Shown: positions 40,194 to 49,324 of the stretch, in pieces | Numbering within the stretch: the stretch's first letter is position 1 | Layout: each line of letters starts with the position of its first letter | Assembly: GCA_910588885.1 (NCBI GenBank) | Contig: CAJUSQ010000002.1 | Coordinates: forward strand, 15,747-79,746 | Reading direction: 5' to 3' | From: an uncultured Lachnospiraceae bacterium | GTDB lineage: Bacteria > Bacillota > Clostridia > Lachnospirales > Lachnospiraceae | Length of the DNA: 64,000 nucleotides | Translations under genes and position numbers: made by a program | The notes under the pieces: generated by a model | What the model was told of the DNA's origin: nothing | Database searches by the model: none | The model's input: the letters and a program-made list of their open reading frames with translations, nothing else

Positions 40194-43154
40194 TTATCCT
40201 GGTTTTTCTTCGATTTCCAGGGTTTTGGGCGCAATGGGGAAGCTGACGGTTACTTTGAACAGATCCCCGTCCAGGTAGATATCGAAGGTCCCTCCCATGA
40301 GGTTTGTCAGGTTTTTCGCAATGGAAAGGCCCAGGCCGCTGCCTTCAGTGCTTCGGGATACGTCCCCGCGGATGAAACGCTCGGTCAGCTCGCTGGCATC
40401 AATATTCAGGGCTTGTTCGGATATATTTTTAATGGAGAAAAACGCCGTATTTTCCAGCACTTCCATTCCCACATAGACCCGGGTGTGTTCCATGGCATAT
40501 TTGGCAACATTGTTGTACAAATTCTCAATCACACGCCAGATTCTGCGGCCGTCGGCAAGGATGATCACGGGTTCTTTGGGAAGCTTTGTAACAGCCGTCA
40601 GGCCCCTGGCTTCAAACCGTTCATTGAACTCCCCGGCTGTCTGGTAAACCAGCTCCACAAAATTCAGCCGTTCCATCTGAAGCGTGATGTTTCCGGAGCT
40701 GACTTTCGATGCTTCCACCAGATCCTCGGTCAGCTGCTTCAGGCGCTGGGACTTGGCATCTAAGACCGCAATATAATTCCTGGCCTTTTCATTCTCCAGC
40801 TTCTCCCGTTTCAATAAATCCACATAATTGATAATAGAGGTCAGGGGTGTTTTAATATCATGGGAAACATTCGTAATTAAATCAGCCTTTAATCTTTCGT
40901 TCTTCATACTGGCATCTACGGCATGATACAGTCCCTCCCCGATTTTGTTAATCGCATCTCCCATGGCCCGGTTATCGCCTTTTAGGATCTGCGTATCAAT
41001 CTCATATTCCAGATCCCCTCCTGCAATCCGCTTAATCCCGCTGATCATCATATTCCGCTGTACCCCTTCCCGCAGAAATGCAATAACCTCCGCCGCACAC
41101 AGGAACAGATACAAAACAAGGATCAGCAGCACAACCTGGCGTTTATAAGCCCATGTCAAAGCAGTTACCGCAAGCAGCAGCGTCAGGATCACATGACCGG
41201 TAAATAACGCCAGGATCTTAACGGAGGGCTTCCAGTTCCGTACCGCCTTTCCAATCCCTCTCCCAATCCAATACAGCAGGCTTCCGCTCCACAGCACTGA
41301 TTTTTTAATACGCCGGACAAAGCTCAGGTAAAACGCCATAAAAAGCCCAACCAGCAAAAATGTCATACAGCCTGCCATAATCATATAGCCCACCAGATCA
41401 TGTACAGGCTTTAAGGACAGCATTCTTTCAATTACAAAAATGGTTCCGATAAAAATCCCCACAAATCCGGTCATCAGGATTTCAGTCTTCATCCGGTCAA
41501 ATCCGTTTAAATGGATCTCATCGTCTTCACGGCTGCGGCCCGCGGCCAGGCTTAAATAAATAAAACTCAAAAAACAACCGAATACGCAGATAATTGCCGC
41601 TGCAAGGGCCACCGCCGCCCAGGGCTGCAGCTGCCCGTATTCTTCTTTTGCCTGGGCATAGTCATCTTCGTAGGGGAACGTCGTATCCATCCCTACAAAA
41701 ATTACGCTGCTGCGGCCGCCGTTGCTGTTCTCCAGGGAATTATAGAACGTATCTTCCATCCCTTTTACATTGGTAGCCAGACGTATATCATTTTTATTAT
41801 AATAAAAATAACTTCCCAGGGCTTCTCCCTTTTCCGGAAAAAACTCCTTACTTCCCGGTTCCTCCAGGTGAATGTCCAGATTGGTAAAATAGCGGTTCGT
41901 GCTTTCCTCGTAAACCCAAAACTGCAAATTAGATTTATTTTTCTCGAATTTATTTACCAAACGTTTATATGCTGTAATCTCGCCCCCGATGGTATTCAGC
42001 GTATATGCCAGGCTTTGATAGATATCCGACATTTCCTGCAGCGTAATGGAACCCCTTAAGAACGCTTCCATAATCGTGGATCCATCCACTGTCATATACT
42101 TCTCTTCCAATACCGGAATATCAACCCTGCTGGACGCTTCCATAAGCCCCAGTTCATTTAAAATCTGTCTTAGTGCCTGATCTTCCAGTTCAAAGAGCTT
42201 TCCGTCTATAATCATCTGGATGGAATGCTCCAACATTTGTTCTTCTTCTATCTCAGACCTTGGGGCATTCAAAGCCTGTTCTTCCGGGGCGCCTTCCTTA
42301 GCGCTTTCCTTTCCCAAAGAAGCTACATCGGCCACTTCCGCTGCCGTCGATGCCTGGTCCTGGCCCAAACCGGCTTCTTCCGATGATTGATCCTGGCCCA
42401 AACCGGCTTCTGCCGATGTCTGATCCTGGCCTAAGCCGACTTCTGCCGATGTCTGATCCTGGCCTAAGCCGACTTCTGCCGTATCCTCGTTCTTCCCTCC
42501 CTGCACTTCCGAAAAGGTCATATCCTCGACTGTGGTTAATTCTTCCAATCCATAGGCACTTAAATCGTAATAACCTCCGTAATAATACTGAGCCTTCGTT
42601 ACAATATACCGTTGAAGGGAGGGGTCCATTTCCTGCAATCTCTGTATGATAATATCCGATTCCAGAACAATTTCATCGTTCACATATACTTCCTGAATCT
42701 GATGCATAACCCCTTCCTGGGTTTCATACAAACGGCTCTCTACCCGACAGATCTGTTTTACATATTCCCTGGACCAATCCTCCAAATCCACCAGATAATA
42801 GCGGAATTGTTCCTCAGATTCCGGCAATTTTCGAACATTTGTTTGTTCCAGTCCATTGTTCCGGTACATCATGACATTGACAGCCTTTTCCGGATTGTAT
42901 ATACCGTCTGTCTCAAACTGCTCCTTGTAGCCGATATAGGTCAGAACTTCTCCTACCGCATCCCGAAACAGCCCTTCATAATATCCGGAATCGACAAAGG
43001 CTGTATTGCGGACATCCCCCACGTTTATCATACTTCGTTCAAATAACGTGGAAACCAGTATCGTGCATATCACAAGCACCACGGTAAATATTTCCTGCAT
43101 CAGCATCACAACGGCTTTCATTCCGGCAGAATACCCTATTTTTCTCATGCGCAA
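40194..43154 (-). CDS. Membrane sensor histidine kinase
   Basis: A 986-residue two-component sensor. An N-terminal helix (about 14-38) anchors a large extracytoplasmic domain (about 40-520), followed by several helices (about 525-720), more than in a simple two-helix sensor. A HAMP-like stretch precedes the DHp H-box NVSHDIKTPLTSIINYVDLL (His about 764). The kinase core follows, with YNNVAKYAM and SGLGLSIAKNLTNLMGG. Residues 222-266 hold an acidic 11-residue repeat (GLGQDQTSAEV-type). The gene follows its regulator by 36 bases. AAGGAGG lies nine bases before the ATG. Signal unknown. Confidence 0.88.
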   Translation of the reverse strand: MRMRKIGYSAGMKAVVMLMQEIFTVVLVICTILVSTLFERSMINVGDVRNTAFVDSGYYEGLFRDAVGEVLTYIGYKEQFETDGIYNPEKAVNVMMYRNNGLEQTNVRKLPESEEQFRYYLVDLEDWSREYVKQICRVESRLYETQEGVMHQIQEVYVNDEIVLESDIIIQRLQEMDPSLQRYIVTKAQYYYGGYYDLSAYGLEELTTVEDMTFSEVQGGKNEDTAEVGLGQDQTSAEVGLGQDQTSAEAGLGQDQSSEEAGLGQDQASTAAEVADVASLGKESAKEGAPEEQALNAPRSEIEEEQMLEHSIQMIIDGKLFELEDQALRQILNELGLMEASSRVDIPVLEEKYMTVDGSTIMEAFLRGSITLQEMSDIYQSLAYTLNTIGGEITAYKRLVNKFEKNKSNLQFWVYEESTNRYFTNLDIHLEEPGSKEFFPEKGEALGSYFYYNKNDIRLATNVKGMEDTFYNSLENSNGGRSSVIFVGMDTTFPYEDDYAQAKEEYGQLQPWAAVALAAAIICVFGCFLSFIYLSLAAGRSREDDEIHLNGFDRMKTEILMTGFVGIFIGTIFVIERMLSLKPVHDLVGYMIMAGCMTFLLVGLFMAFYLSFVRRIKKSVLWSGSLLYWIGRGIGKAVRNWKPSVKILALFTGHVILTLLLAVTALTWAYKRQVVLLILVLYLFLCAAEVIAFLREGVQRNMMISGIKRIAGGDLEYEIDTQILKGDNRAMGDAINKIGEGLYHAVDASMKNERLKADLITNVSHDIKTPLTSIINYVDLLKREKLENEKARNYIAVLDAKSQRLKQLTEDLVEASKVSSGNITLQMERLNFVELVYQTAGEFNERFEARGLTAVTKLPKEPVIILADGRRIWRVIENLYNNVAKYAMEHTRVYVGMEVLENTAFFSIKNISEQALNIDASELTERFIRGDVSRSTEGSGLGLSIAKNLTNLMGGTFDIYLDGDLFKVTVSFPIAPKTLEIEEKPG
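42355..42486. repeat. 33-bp tandem repeat inside the kinase gene, four copies
   Basis: Four units of TGRTCCTGGCC(C/T)AA(A/G)CCG... (plus-strand reading), each encoding an 11-residue GLGQDQTSAEV-like unit. Two adjacent units differ by only a few bases, so recent expansion is likely. Confidence 0.85.
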
Positions 43155-43190
43155 TGCCTCCTTCCGCTGATTCCAGGAACCCGGTTACGA

Positions 43191-43883
43191 TCAGCTTTTT
43201 TCGATTTTATAGCCGACGCCCCAGACTACCTTCAAATACCGGGGTTCCTTGGGATTGATCTCGATCTTCTCCCGAATGTGCCGGATATGTACGGCCACGG
43301 TATTATCTGCCCCAATAGCGTCTTCATTCCAGATATTTTCATAGATTTGGTTAATGGAAAAAACCTTGCCCTGATTTTTTACCAGCAGCAGCAGGATATT
43401 ATACTCAATGGGTGTTAATTTCACCGGTTCATCATCCACGGTAACTTCCTTCAAATCGTCATTGATGGTAAGCCCGCCCACCTGATATACCCTTTGGCTG
43501 GACTCTGCCGCATTCCCCAGCTGAGTATACCGGCGAATCTGCGACTTCACCCGGGCTACCAGTTCCAGAGGGTTAAAGGGCTTTGTCACATAGTCGTCCG
43601 CCCCCACATTCAGTCCCAAAATCTTATCGGCATCTTCCGATTTGGCGGAAAGAATAATAATCGGGATGCTGCTGCTCTCCCGAATCTTCAGGGTCGCACG
43701 TATCCCGTCCAGCTTCGGCATCATAATGTCAATAATCAAAAGATGCACTTCATGGTTCCGCAGAATCTCAAGGGCCTGTTCCCCATCATAGGCTTTCAAA
43801 ATATGATACCCTTCCTGCTGCAGGTAGATTTCAATTGCATCTACAATTTCTTTATCATCATCACACACCAATATATTTTTCAT
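43191..43883 (-). CDS. OmpR-family response regulator
   Basis: A 230-residue DNA-binding regulator. The receiver domain has the acidic pair CDDD at 7-10, phospho-acceptor Asp52 in LLIIDIMMPKLDG, the SAK motif near 80, and KPF near 102. The C-terminal winged helix includes KLTPIEYNILLLLVKNQGKVFSINQIYENIWN and TVAVHIRHIREKI, ending VWGVGYKIEK. The start at 43881-43883 follows GGAG by eight bases. It is followed by its histidine kinase. A direct-repeat TTCTTAA box about 115 bases upstream may be its own operator. Confidence 0.95.
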   Translation of the reverse strand: MKNILVCDDDKEIVDAIEIYLQQEGYHILKAYDGEQALEILRNHEVHLLIIDIMMPKLDGIRATLKIRESSSIPIIILSAKSEDADKILGLNVGADDYVTKPFNPLELVARVKSQIRRYTQLGNAAESSQRVYQVGGLTINDDLKEVTVDDEPVKLTPIEYNILLLLVKNQGKVFSINQIYENIWNEDAIGADNTVAVHIRHIREKIEINPKEPRYLKVVWGVGYKIEKS

Positions 43884-43995
43884 GCCTGTCACTCCAATCT
43901 CTGTTTTTGTCCCTATTATACATGAAAAATACCCCATCTGCAAAAGAATCTTTTTTCATTATAAAAGGGGATTTTTAATTTCGGGAACAGTTTTT

Positions 43996-44012
43996 TCTTA
44001 AGAATTCTTAAA
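43996..44012 (-). promoter_or_regulatory. Candidate OmpR-type operator (TTCTTAA direct repeat)
   Basis: TTCTTAAGAATTCTTAA contains two TTCTTAA units with a 10-base period (and the palindrome TTAAGAATTCTTAA at 43998-44011). It lies in the 320-base gap upstream of the response regulator and the divergent dehydrogenase. The rest of the gap shows no gene. Confidence 0.4.
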
Positions 44013-44264
44013 ATTAGAGAAACGCCGGCTGCTTCGCACCGGTCCTACAAAAAAGTCTTTCCGGGCTTCTGCAACAGCCCGCTGCTTTTTCCGACGAAAA
44101 ACGGGATAATTTGATAATTTTTTCACATACTATTTCTGCAAAAGCCGCCTGTAACCGGACAATAACTGAATATACCGGTAAAGGGCGGTTACGGCAGATT
44201 CCAATGCCGCTTTTGATAATAACGGAAAAGATGGAAAAGATTTCAGAAAAGTGAGGAATTTCGT

Positions 44265-45251
44265 ATGAAGATTGCTTTTTATGGGACAAAGCCTTATGAC
44301 CGCATCTGGTTTGAACCACTGGCGGAACACTATGGTGTAACTCTGACTTTTTTAGAAGCGCCCTGTACCATGAATACGGTGGAACTGGCCAGAGGCTATG
44401 AGGCCGTTTGTATTTTTATCAATGACAATTTAAACGCTGCCCTGATCGGCCGGCTTTGTGAAATGGGCGTCCAGGCCATCCTGCTTCGTTCTGCCGGATT
44501 CAATCATGTGGACTTAAAGGCATGCAGGGGCCGCATCCGCGTTTTACGGGTTCCCAGCTATTCCCCGGAAGCCGTAGCGGAATATGCCGCCGCCCTGCTG
44601 CTTACGGTCAACCGTTATACCCATCGGGCCTACACCAGAAGCCGGGATTTTAATCTGAGTATCAACGGATTGATGGGCACAGACCTCCACGACAAAACTG
44701 CCGGTATCATCGGCACCGGCAAAATCGGCCAGGCCATGATTGACATTTTACGGGGCTTTCATATGAAAATCCTGGCTTACGACTTGTATCCGAATCCCGA
44801 TCTTTCCGTGGAATATACGGACCTGGATACACTGCTGGAACAATCCCATGTAATTTCCCTCCACTGCCCGCTGACAAAGGAGAGCCACCATATCATCAAT
44901 GGGGATGCCATCCAAAAAATGCGGGACGGGGCATATATCGTCAACACCTCCCGGGGCGGGCTGATTGATACCTCTGCCTTAATTGACGGGCTTTTAAGCC
45001 GCAAAATCGCCGGAGTGGGCCTGGACGTGTACGAAGAGGAAGACGGCTTGTTCTATGAAGACTTGTCTCAGGAAATCATTCAGGACAATACCTTTGCACG
45101 GCTGATGACCTTCCCCAATGTACTGATTACGTCTCACATGGGCTTTTTTACCCGGGAAGCCATGCAGGCCATCGCCGTGGAAACCCTGGAAAACGCTTAT
45201 GCCCTGGAACACGGCCTGGAGTTGAAAAACGAAATCCGCGCTTCGGATTAA
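44265..45251 (+). CDS. D-2-hydroxyacid dehydrogenase (D-lactate dehydrogenase-like)
   Basis: A 328-residue NAD-dependent dehydrogenase. The Rossmann motif is GIIGTGKIGQAMIDIL near 145. Catalytic residues: Arg in NTSRGGLIDT, Glu in GVGLDVYEEEDGLF, His in ITSHMGFFTREAM. The full set of LdhA-type motifs is present. It would reduce pyruvate to D-lactate in the cytoplasm during fermentation; another 2-keto acid is possible. The ATG follows GTGAGGA. Convergent with the coiled-coil gene, 4 bases away. Confidence 0.92.
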   Translation: MKIAFYGTKPYDRIWFEPLAEHYGVTLTFLEAPCTMNTVELARGYEAVCIFINDNLNAALIGRLCEMGVQAILLRSAGFNHVDLKACRGRIRVLRVPSYSPEAVAEYAAALLLTVNRYTHRAYTRSRDFNLSINGLMGTDLHDKTAGIIGTGKIGQAMIDILRGFHMKILAYDLYPNPDLSVEYTDLDTLLEQSHVISLHCPLTKESHHIINGDAIQKMRDGAYIVNTSRGGLIDTSALIDGLLSRKIAGVGLDVYEEEDGLFYEDLSQEIIQDNTFARLMTFPNVLITSHMGFFTREAMQAIAVETLENAYALEHGLELKNEIRASD

Positions 45252-45255
45252 CCGT

Positions 45256-46500
45256 CTATTTTGTACCGGATTTCCCTCCGAAAAAGAACTTTTTCCTGGG
45301 AGGGCTCTGCTCCGGCGTTTCCCCTTCTTCTCCCGTGTTCCCTTTCCGCCATTTGAAATACTCTGCATTCAGGTCTATCCTGATCTCCGGCATGGCAAAG
45401 GGCTTCTCCTCCTCTAAGGCCACAGCCCGGGACAGCTCCTCGGGCTCTGCGGCATTTTCCGGCATCGGCGGAAGATCCCAGTCCTTCTGATCCTCGATGG
45501 GATCTTCTTCCTCTTCCAGATGGATCGGCGGAAGATCCTGGTTCTCCTGTGCACCGTTTGGATCTTCTTCCTCTTCCAGATGAATCGGCGGAAAATCCTC
45601 CGGCAGAAGGATTGGAGCAATATCCTCTCCTTCTTCCTCCGGCTCATTCCCTTTCGCGTTCTGCAGGCTGCCGGATGTTTTTCCCAATACGGCCCCTAAA
45701 ATATCAGCTGCCGTTTCTTTCAGGGCGGATTTTCCAGCTAAAACGGTGGATGCTGCCGGAGCTGTTGCCGGAGCCGATTCCTGCTCTGTTTTCAAAGAGG
45801 GGGCCTCTTTCCTTTCGTCCCGGAAGGTTGCGGCCTCTGGCGATTCTGTTTCCTCCGTCCACATGGTCACTTCTTTCCCAAACAACTGTTTGTGGCGTTC
45901 AAAATAAGCCGGATTTACTTTGATTTCCGGCTTGATGTTCAGCGGGATATGTTTGGCTTCATTTTTAATTTTCTTTTCAGCGACAGCGGCCAGCTCTTTT
46001 TCCCGTCTTTCCCGCTCCCGGTTGTGCTCCTCGATAATCACCTGATATTTTCTGGAATCTTTGAAGTCCCGAAGCTGGTCTGACAGCTCCATCTGGTCTT
46101 CTTTTACCCGCCTCTTCTCCTGCTCCATATCCTCTAAAAACTGTTCCCAAATACCGCGGCTTTGAGCCAGTGCATCTTCCATCAGCTTCTGCACCTGATT
46201 CAGGGCATCATCGGTATAGATCAGGGAAGCCGCATAAATATCTTCCGTCTGCTGGGAGATCCGCTCCACCAATTCCTTGCCTTCCTTCTCGGATTTGCGC
46301 TGTGCCAGCTCCCGGGACCGGACCGTAGCTTCATATTGATCCATCAGTTCATAAATGGCCAGATTCAATTGTTCCAAAATCGGAAATATATCCGTTTTAT
46401 CTACAATTACTTTATTTTCTTCTCCGGGAATCACCGTCCCTTCCGAGAAAAGCACATGAATCTGCTTTATAATCCGTTCGATTTTGTCCTGTATACTCAT
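45256..46500 (-). CDS. Coiled-coil protein with acidic repeats, unknown function
   Basis: A 414-residue cytoplasmic protein. Residues 1-190 are helical and charged, with coiled-coil-like stretches (ELAQRKSEKEGKELVERISQ, then EDMEQEKRRVKEDQMEL). Residues 200-290 are low complexity. Residues 300-345 contain two copies of the PPIHLEEEEDP motif separated by about 22 residues. The C-terminus holds FFFGGKSG and is basic. No catalytic motif is recognised. A strong promoter lies upstream. A scaffold or cell-shape/division role is possible but not shown. ATG at 46498-46500 follows AGGAG by five bases. Confidence 0.7.
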   Translation of the reverse strand: MSIQDKIERIIKQIHVLFSEGTVIPGEENKVIVDKTDIFPILEQLNLAIYELMDQYEATVRSRELAQRKSEKEGKELVERISQQTEDIYAASLIYTDDALNQVQKLMEDALAQSRGIWEQFLEDMEQEKRRVKEDQMELSDQLRDFKDSRKYQVIIEEHNRERERREKELAAVAEKKIKNEAKHIPLNIKPEIKVNPAYFERHKQLFGKEVTMWTEETESPEAATFRDERKEAPSLKTEQESAPATAPAASTVLAGKSALKETAADILGAVLGKTSGSLQNAKGNEPEEEGEDIAPILLPEDFPPIHLEEEEDPNGAQENQDLPPIHLEEEEDPIEDQKDWDLPPMPENAAEPEELSRAVALEEEKPFAMPEIRIDLNAEYFKWRKGNTGEEGETPEQSPPRKKFFFGGKSGTK

Positions 46501-46582
46501 TGTCACTCCTCTGACTTACACTTATTCGGAAATCCGTTTGTAAAAATTTCCCCTTATTCAAGGATAAAACACTTTATGGGGA

Positions 46583-46611
46583 ATTATACCAGTAACCGAA
46601 AAAGTTGTAAA
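46583..46611 (-). promoter_or_regulatory. sigma-A promoter for the coiled-coil protein gene
   Basis: Minus-strand TTTACA, 17 bases, TATAAT. It lies between hydG and the coiled-coil gene, so the latter is a separate unit from the hyd operon. Confidence 0.8.
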
Positions 46612-46625
46612 CAATATTGGACAAA

Positions 46626-48044
46626 TTAAAACCGGAAATCCCGTTTTCCCTCCCGGATATGGGTTAAATAATCCACCACCTTTTCTTTCACAACCGGATT
46701 GGTGATCACCTCTAATTCTTTTTGAATCAGCGCATCCCCTACCGCTTTTGTTTCTCCGGAGGCATAATCCTCCAGGTATTCCTTCAGCGTCATCAGGGCA
46801 TTGGGGTGGCAGCAATTGACAATCTGGCCGCTTTTCAGCAAAGTCATAAAACGGTCCCCGGTTCTGCCTTCCCGATAGCAGGCAGTACAGAAGGAGGGCA
46901 CATAGCCCAAATCCATCAGCCATTTCACAACCTCATCCAGGCTCCGGTTATCGCTGACATCAAACTGGGCGGAATTTTCTTCTTCCGGCTCCGGCTCTGC
47001 ATAGCCGCCGACGCTGGTTCTGGAACCGCCGCTGATCTGGGAGATTCCAAGATGGAGCACCCGTTCCCGGCAAGCCTGGCTTTCCCTGGTGGACACGATC
47101 ATTCCGGTATAGGGAACGGCAATCCGGATGCAGGCCACAATTTTCGCAAAGGTATCGTCGTCTATGCCGTCGTCAAACGCATCCGGTTCAATATCATCGG
47201 CTCTTCTTAACCGGGGGACGCTGATCGTATGGGGACCGACGCCTTTATAGGCTTCCAGATGCTCCGCATGCATCAGAATACCGGTAAAATCATAACGGTA
47301 GTTGTTCAGGCCGAACAATACTCCAAGTCCCACATCGTCAATACCGCCGTCCATCGCCCGGTCATGGGCCTCGGTGTGATACGCGTAATCATGCTTTGGC
47401 CCGGTGGGATGCAGTTTTTCATAATTTTCTTTATGGTAAGTCTCCTGGAATAAAATGTAAGTCCCGATTCCGGCTTCCTTCAGCATCCGGTATTCTTCTA
47501 CCGTCGTTGCCGCAATATTTACATTCACCCGGCGGATGGCTCCGTTCTTATGCTGGATTCCGTAAATCGTATGAATGCATTCCAAAATATATTCAATGGG
47601 ATTATGCACCGGGTCTTCCCCCGCCTCCAAAGCCAGACGCTTGTGGCCCATATCCTGGAGGGCCGTTACTTCTTTCACAATCTCCTCCTGGGTCAGCTTT
47701 TTCCGGGCAATATGCTTGTTTTTTGCATGATAAGGGCAATACTCGCAGCCATTGATACAGTAATTGGACAGATACAGGGGCGCAAACATAACAATGCGGT
47801 TCCCGTAAAAATCCTTCTTAATCTGCTCTGCCAACGCGTAAATCTCCTGGTTTTTATCCTCCAGCTCACAATCCAGAAGCACCATGGCTTCCTTATGAGA
47901 GAGGCCCTTGCGCTCCCTGGCTTTTTCTAAAATACGGTCAATCAATTCCCGGTTGGTCTTATTCTGCCGGGCATACTCCAGGCAGTCCAGTATTTCTTCG
48001 TGATTGATAAATTCCTCCGCTTTGGGTGACATGACATTATACAT
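46626..48044 (-). CDS. hydG: [FeFe] hydrogenase maturase HydG
   Basis: A 472-residue radical SAM enzyme. The cluster motif is CINGCEYC at 96-103. The ThiH-like barrel follows, with LALEAGEDPVHNPIEYI and YILFQETYHKENY. Near the C-terminus a CX2CX22C pattern (CTAC to NCC) binds the auxiliary cluster. HydG cleaves tyrosine to make the CO and CN ligands of the H-cluster. The gene overlaps hydE by 8 bases. HydF and the hydrogenase itself are not in the window. Confidence 0.97.
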   Translation of the reverse strand: MYNVMSPKAEEFINHEEILDCLEYARQNKTNRELIDRILEKARERKGLSHKEAMVLLDCELEDKNQEIYALAEQIKKDFYGNRIVMFAPLYLSNYCINGCEYCPYHAKNKHIARKKLTQEEIVKEVTALQDMGHKRLALEAGEDPVHNPIEYILECIHTIYGIQHKNGAIRRVNVNIAATTVEEYRMLKEAGIGTYILFQETYHKENYEKLHPTGPKHDYAYHTEAHDRAMDGGIDDVGLGVLFGLNNYRYDFTGILMHAEHLEAYKGVGPHTISVPRLRRADDIEPDAFDDGIDDDTFAKIVACIRIAVPYTGMIVSTRESQACRERVLHLGISQISGGSRTSVGGYAEPEPEEENSAQFDVSDNRSLDEVVKWLMDLGYVPSFCTACYREGRTGDRFMTLLKSGQIVNCCHPNALMTLKEYLEDYASGETKAVGDALIQKELEVITNPVVKEKVVDYLTHIREGKRDFRF

Positions 48045-49098
48045 TTTTCTTTTCCTCCTTATAATCTCCCCGGTCTACAGCCAGCTCATAACCAATGGCT
48101 TCCATCCGGCCCGACAGGCATTGACGGCACTCGGCGGCTTCTTCTCCGGTGCAGATTTTGTTATCGTACAATTCGTATTGTTTTCGTACCCGAACCGGCG
48201 ACAGATTGGGCATGACCACATTGGCTCCGGCTAAAATCCCTTTTTCCCGGCCCTTCTTGTCAATAGTTCCCAAAGCCGTCGTGGCGGGAAGCAAAACGGA
48301 GGGCAGCATCACCCGAAGCAGCCCCAGCAGATAAAGGGTTTGCTCCAGAGTCCCTGCTTTTTCCCGGGCAAAAGGTGTTTCATGATGGGGCACGAAGGGG
48401 CCGATTCCCACCATCTGGGGATTCAGTTGACGGATAAACTGCAAATCCTCCGCCAGGCATTCCGGCGTCTGGCCGGGGGCCCCTACCATAAATCCGGTTC
48501 CGGTCTGGTATCCGATTTCTTTCAGATCAAATAAGCATTTCTTCCGGTTTTCTGCGGACAATTCGGGCGGGTGCAGCATCCCATAGTGGGATGCGTCCGC
48601 GGTTTCATGACGCAGCAGATAACGGTCGGCGCCTGCTTCATAGAGCCTGCGGTAGCTTTCATAGGAACGCTCTCCCAGGGATAATGTAATGGCACAGTCC
48701 GGGAACCCTTTCCGGATCACTCCGACGATTTCTTCCATTTTTTCATCGGTAAAAAACGGATCCTCTCCACCTTGCAGAACAAATGTTCGAAATCCCAGTT
48801 GGTAGCCTGCCTGGCAGCATTCCAAAATCTCCTCTTTTGTCAGCCGGTAACGACAGACCGTACGGTTATCCCGGCGGATTCCGCAGTAAAAGCAGTTGTT
48901 CCTGCAGTAATTGGTAAATTCAATCAGCCCCCTGGTGTAAATCCGGTTCCCAAACTGCTGTTTTGCTATTTTTCTGGCCAGGGAAAAAAGAAACTCTGCA
49001 TCCTCCGAATCGGAGTTCTTAAGCAGGAAGATCCATTCTTCCTGTTCCAGCTGCTTTTCCCGGTTCAGTTTTTCAATCAGTGCCCTAGTCTTTGTCAT
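48037..49098 (-). CDS. hydE: [FeFe] hydrogenase maturase HydE
   Basis: A 353-residue radical SAM protein. The cluster motif CRNNCFYC lies near residue 68. Further motifs are TFVLQGGEDPFFTDEKM and TADASHYGMLHP. HydE contributes to assembly of the di-iron subcluster of [FeFe] hydrogenase. AAGGAG lies five bases before the ATG at 49096-49098. A promoter, structured RNA and terminator lie directly upstream, suggesting control by attenuation. Confidence 0.95.
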   Translation of the reverse strand: MTKTRALIEKLNREKQLEQEEWIFLLKNSDSEDAEFLFSLARKIAKQQFGNRIYTRGLIEFTNYCRNNCFYCGIRRDNRTVCRYRLTKEEILECCQAGYQLGFRTFVLQGGEDPFFTDEKMEEIVGVIRKGFPDCAITLSLGERSYESYRRLYEAGADRYLLRHETADASHYGMLHPPELSAENRKKCLFDLKEIGYQTGTGFMVGAPGQTPECLAEDLQFIRQLNPQMVGIGPFVPHHETPFAREKAGTLEQTLYLLGLLRVMLPSVLLPATTALGTIDKKGREKGILAGANVVMPNLSPVRVRKQYELYDNKICTGEEAAECRQCLSGRMEAIGYELAVDRGDYKEEKKNV

Positions 49099-49120
49099 TG
49101 CAGCTCCTTATTTTCCACGC

Positions 49121-49152
49121 AAAAAACCCCTGCACCCAAAAGGATGCAAGGG
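49121..49152 (-). terminator. Intrinsic terminator in the hydE leader
   Basis: Minus-strand CCCTTGCATCC and GGGTGCAGGGG pair around TTTT and are followed by TTTTTT. The end is 22 bases before the hydE ATG. An alternative pairing, GCAAG with CTTGC (about 49145-49170), would break this stem. Confidence 0.88.
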
Positions 49153-49279
49153 CAGTATCCACTTGCTTTCTTCGCTTGCCTTTCCCTTCAGGTATCCCTT
49201 ATGGTTAGTTGCTGATATTTGATTTCGGTTTGCGGTAAGAGCGTTCAAGCCTAATAAAACCGTCTCTATCCACGTACCT
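49121..49279 (-). ncRNA. Structured leader or small RNA upstream of hydE
   Basis: A transcript of about 160 bases is bounded by the sigma-A promoter and the intrinsic terminator, with no reading frame. It matches no riboswitch or small-RNA class that I recognise. AGGTA near its 5' end can pair with TACCT in the middle. Because the terminator abuts the hydE ribosome site, a cis-acting attenuator is the more likely reading than an independent small RNA, but both remain open. Confidence 0.6.
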
Positions 49280-49284
49280 CTTTT

Positions 49285-49313
49285 ATTGTAGCATCGGGAT
49301 TTTTGAAATGCAA
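49285..49313 (-). promoter_or_regulatory. sigma-A promoter for the hydE leader
   Basis: Minus-strand TTGCAT, 17 bases, TACAAT. Start near 49279. Confidence 0.82.
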
Positions 49314-49324
49314 GGGTTATTTTC

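Noticed and set aside
45414..45647. Minus-strand frame with IFRRSIWKRKKI repeats
   Set aside because: It is the +1 shadow of the acidic PPIHLEEEEDP repeat of the coiled-coil protein gene.
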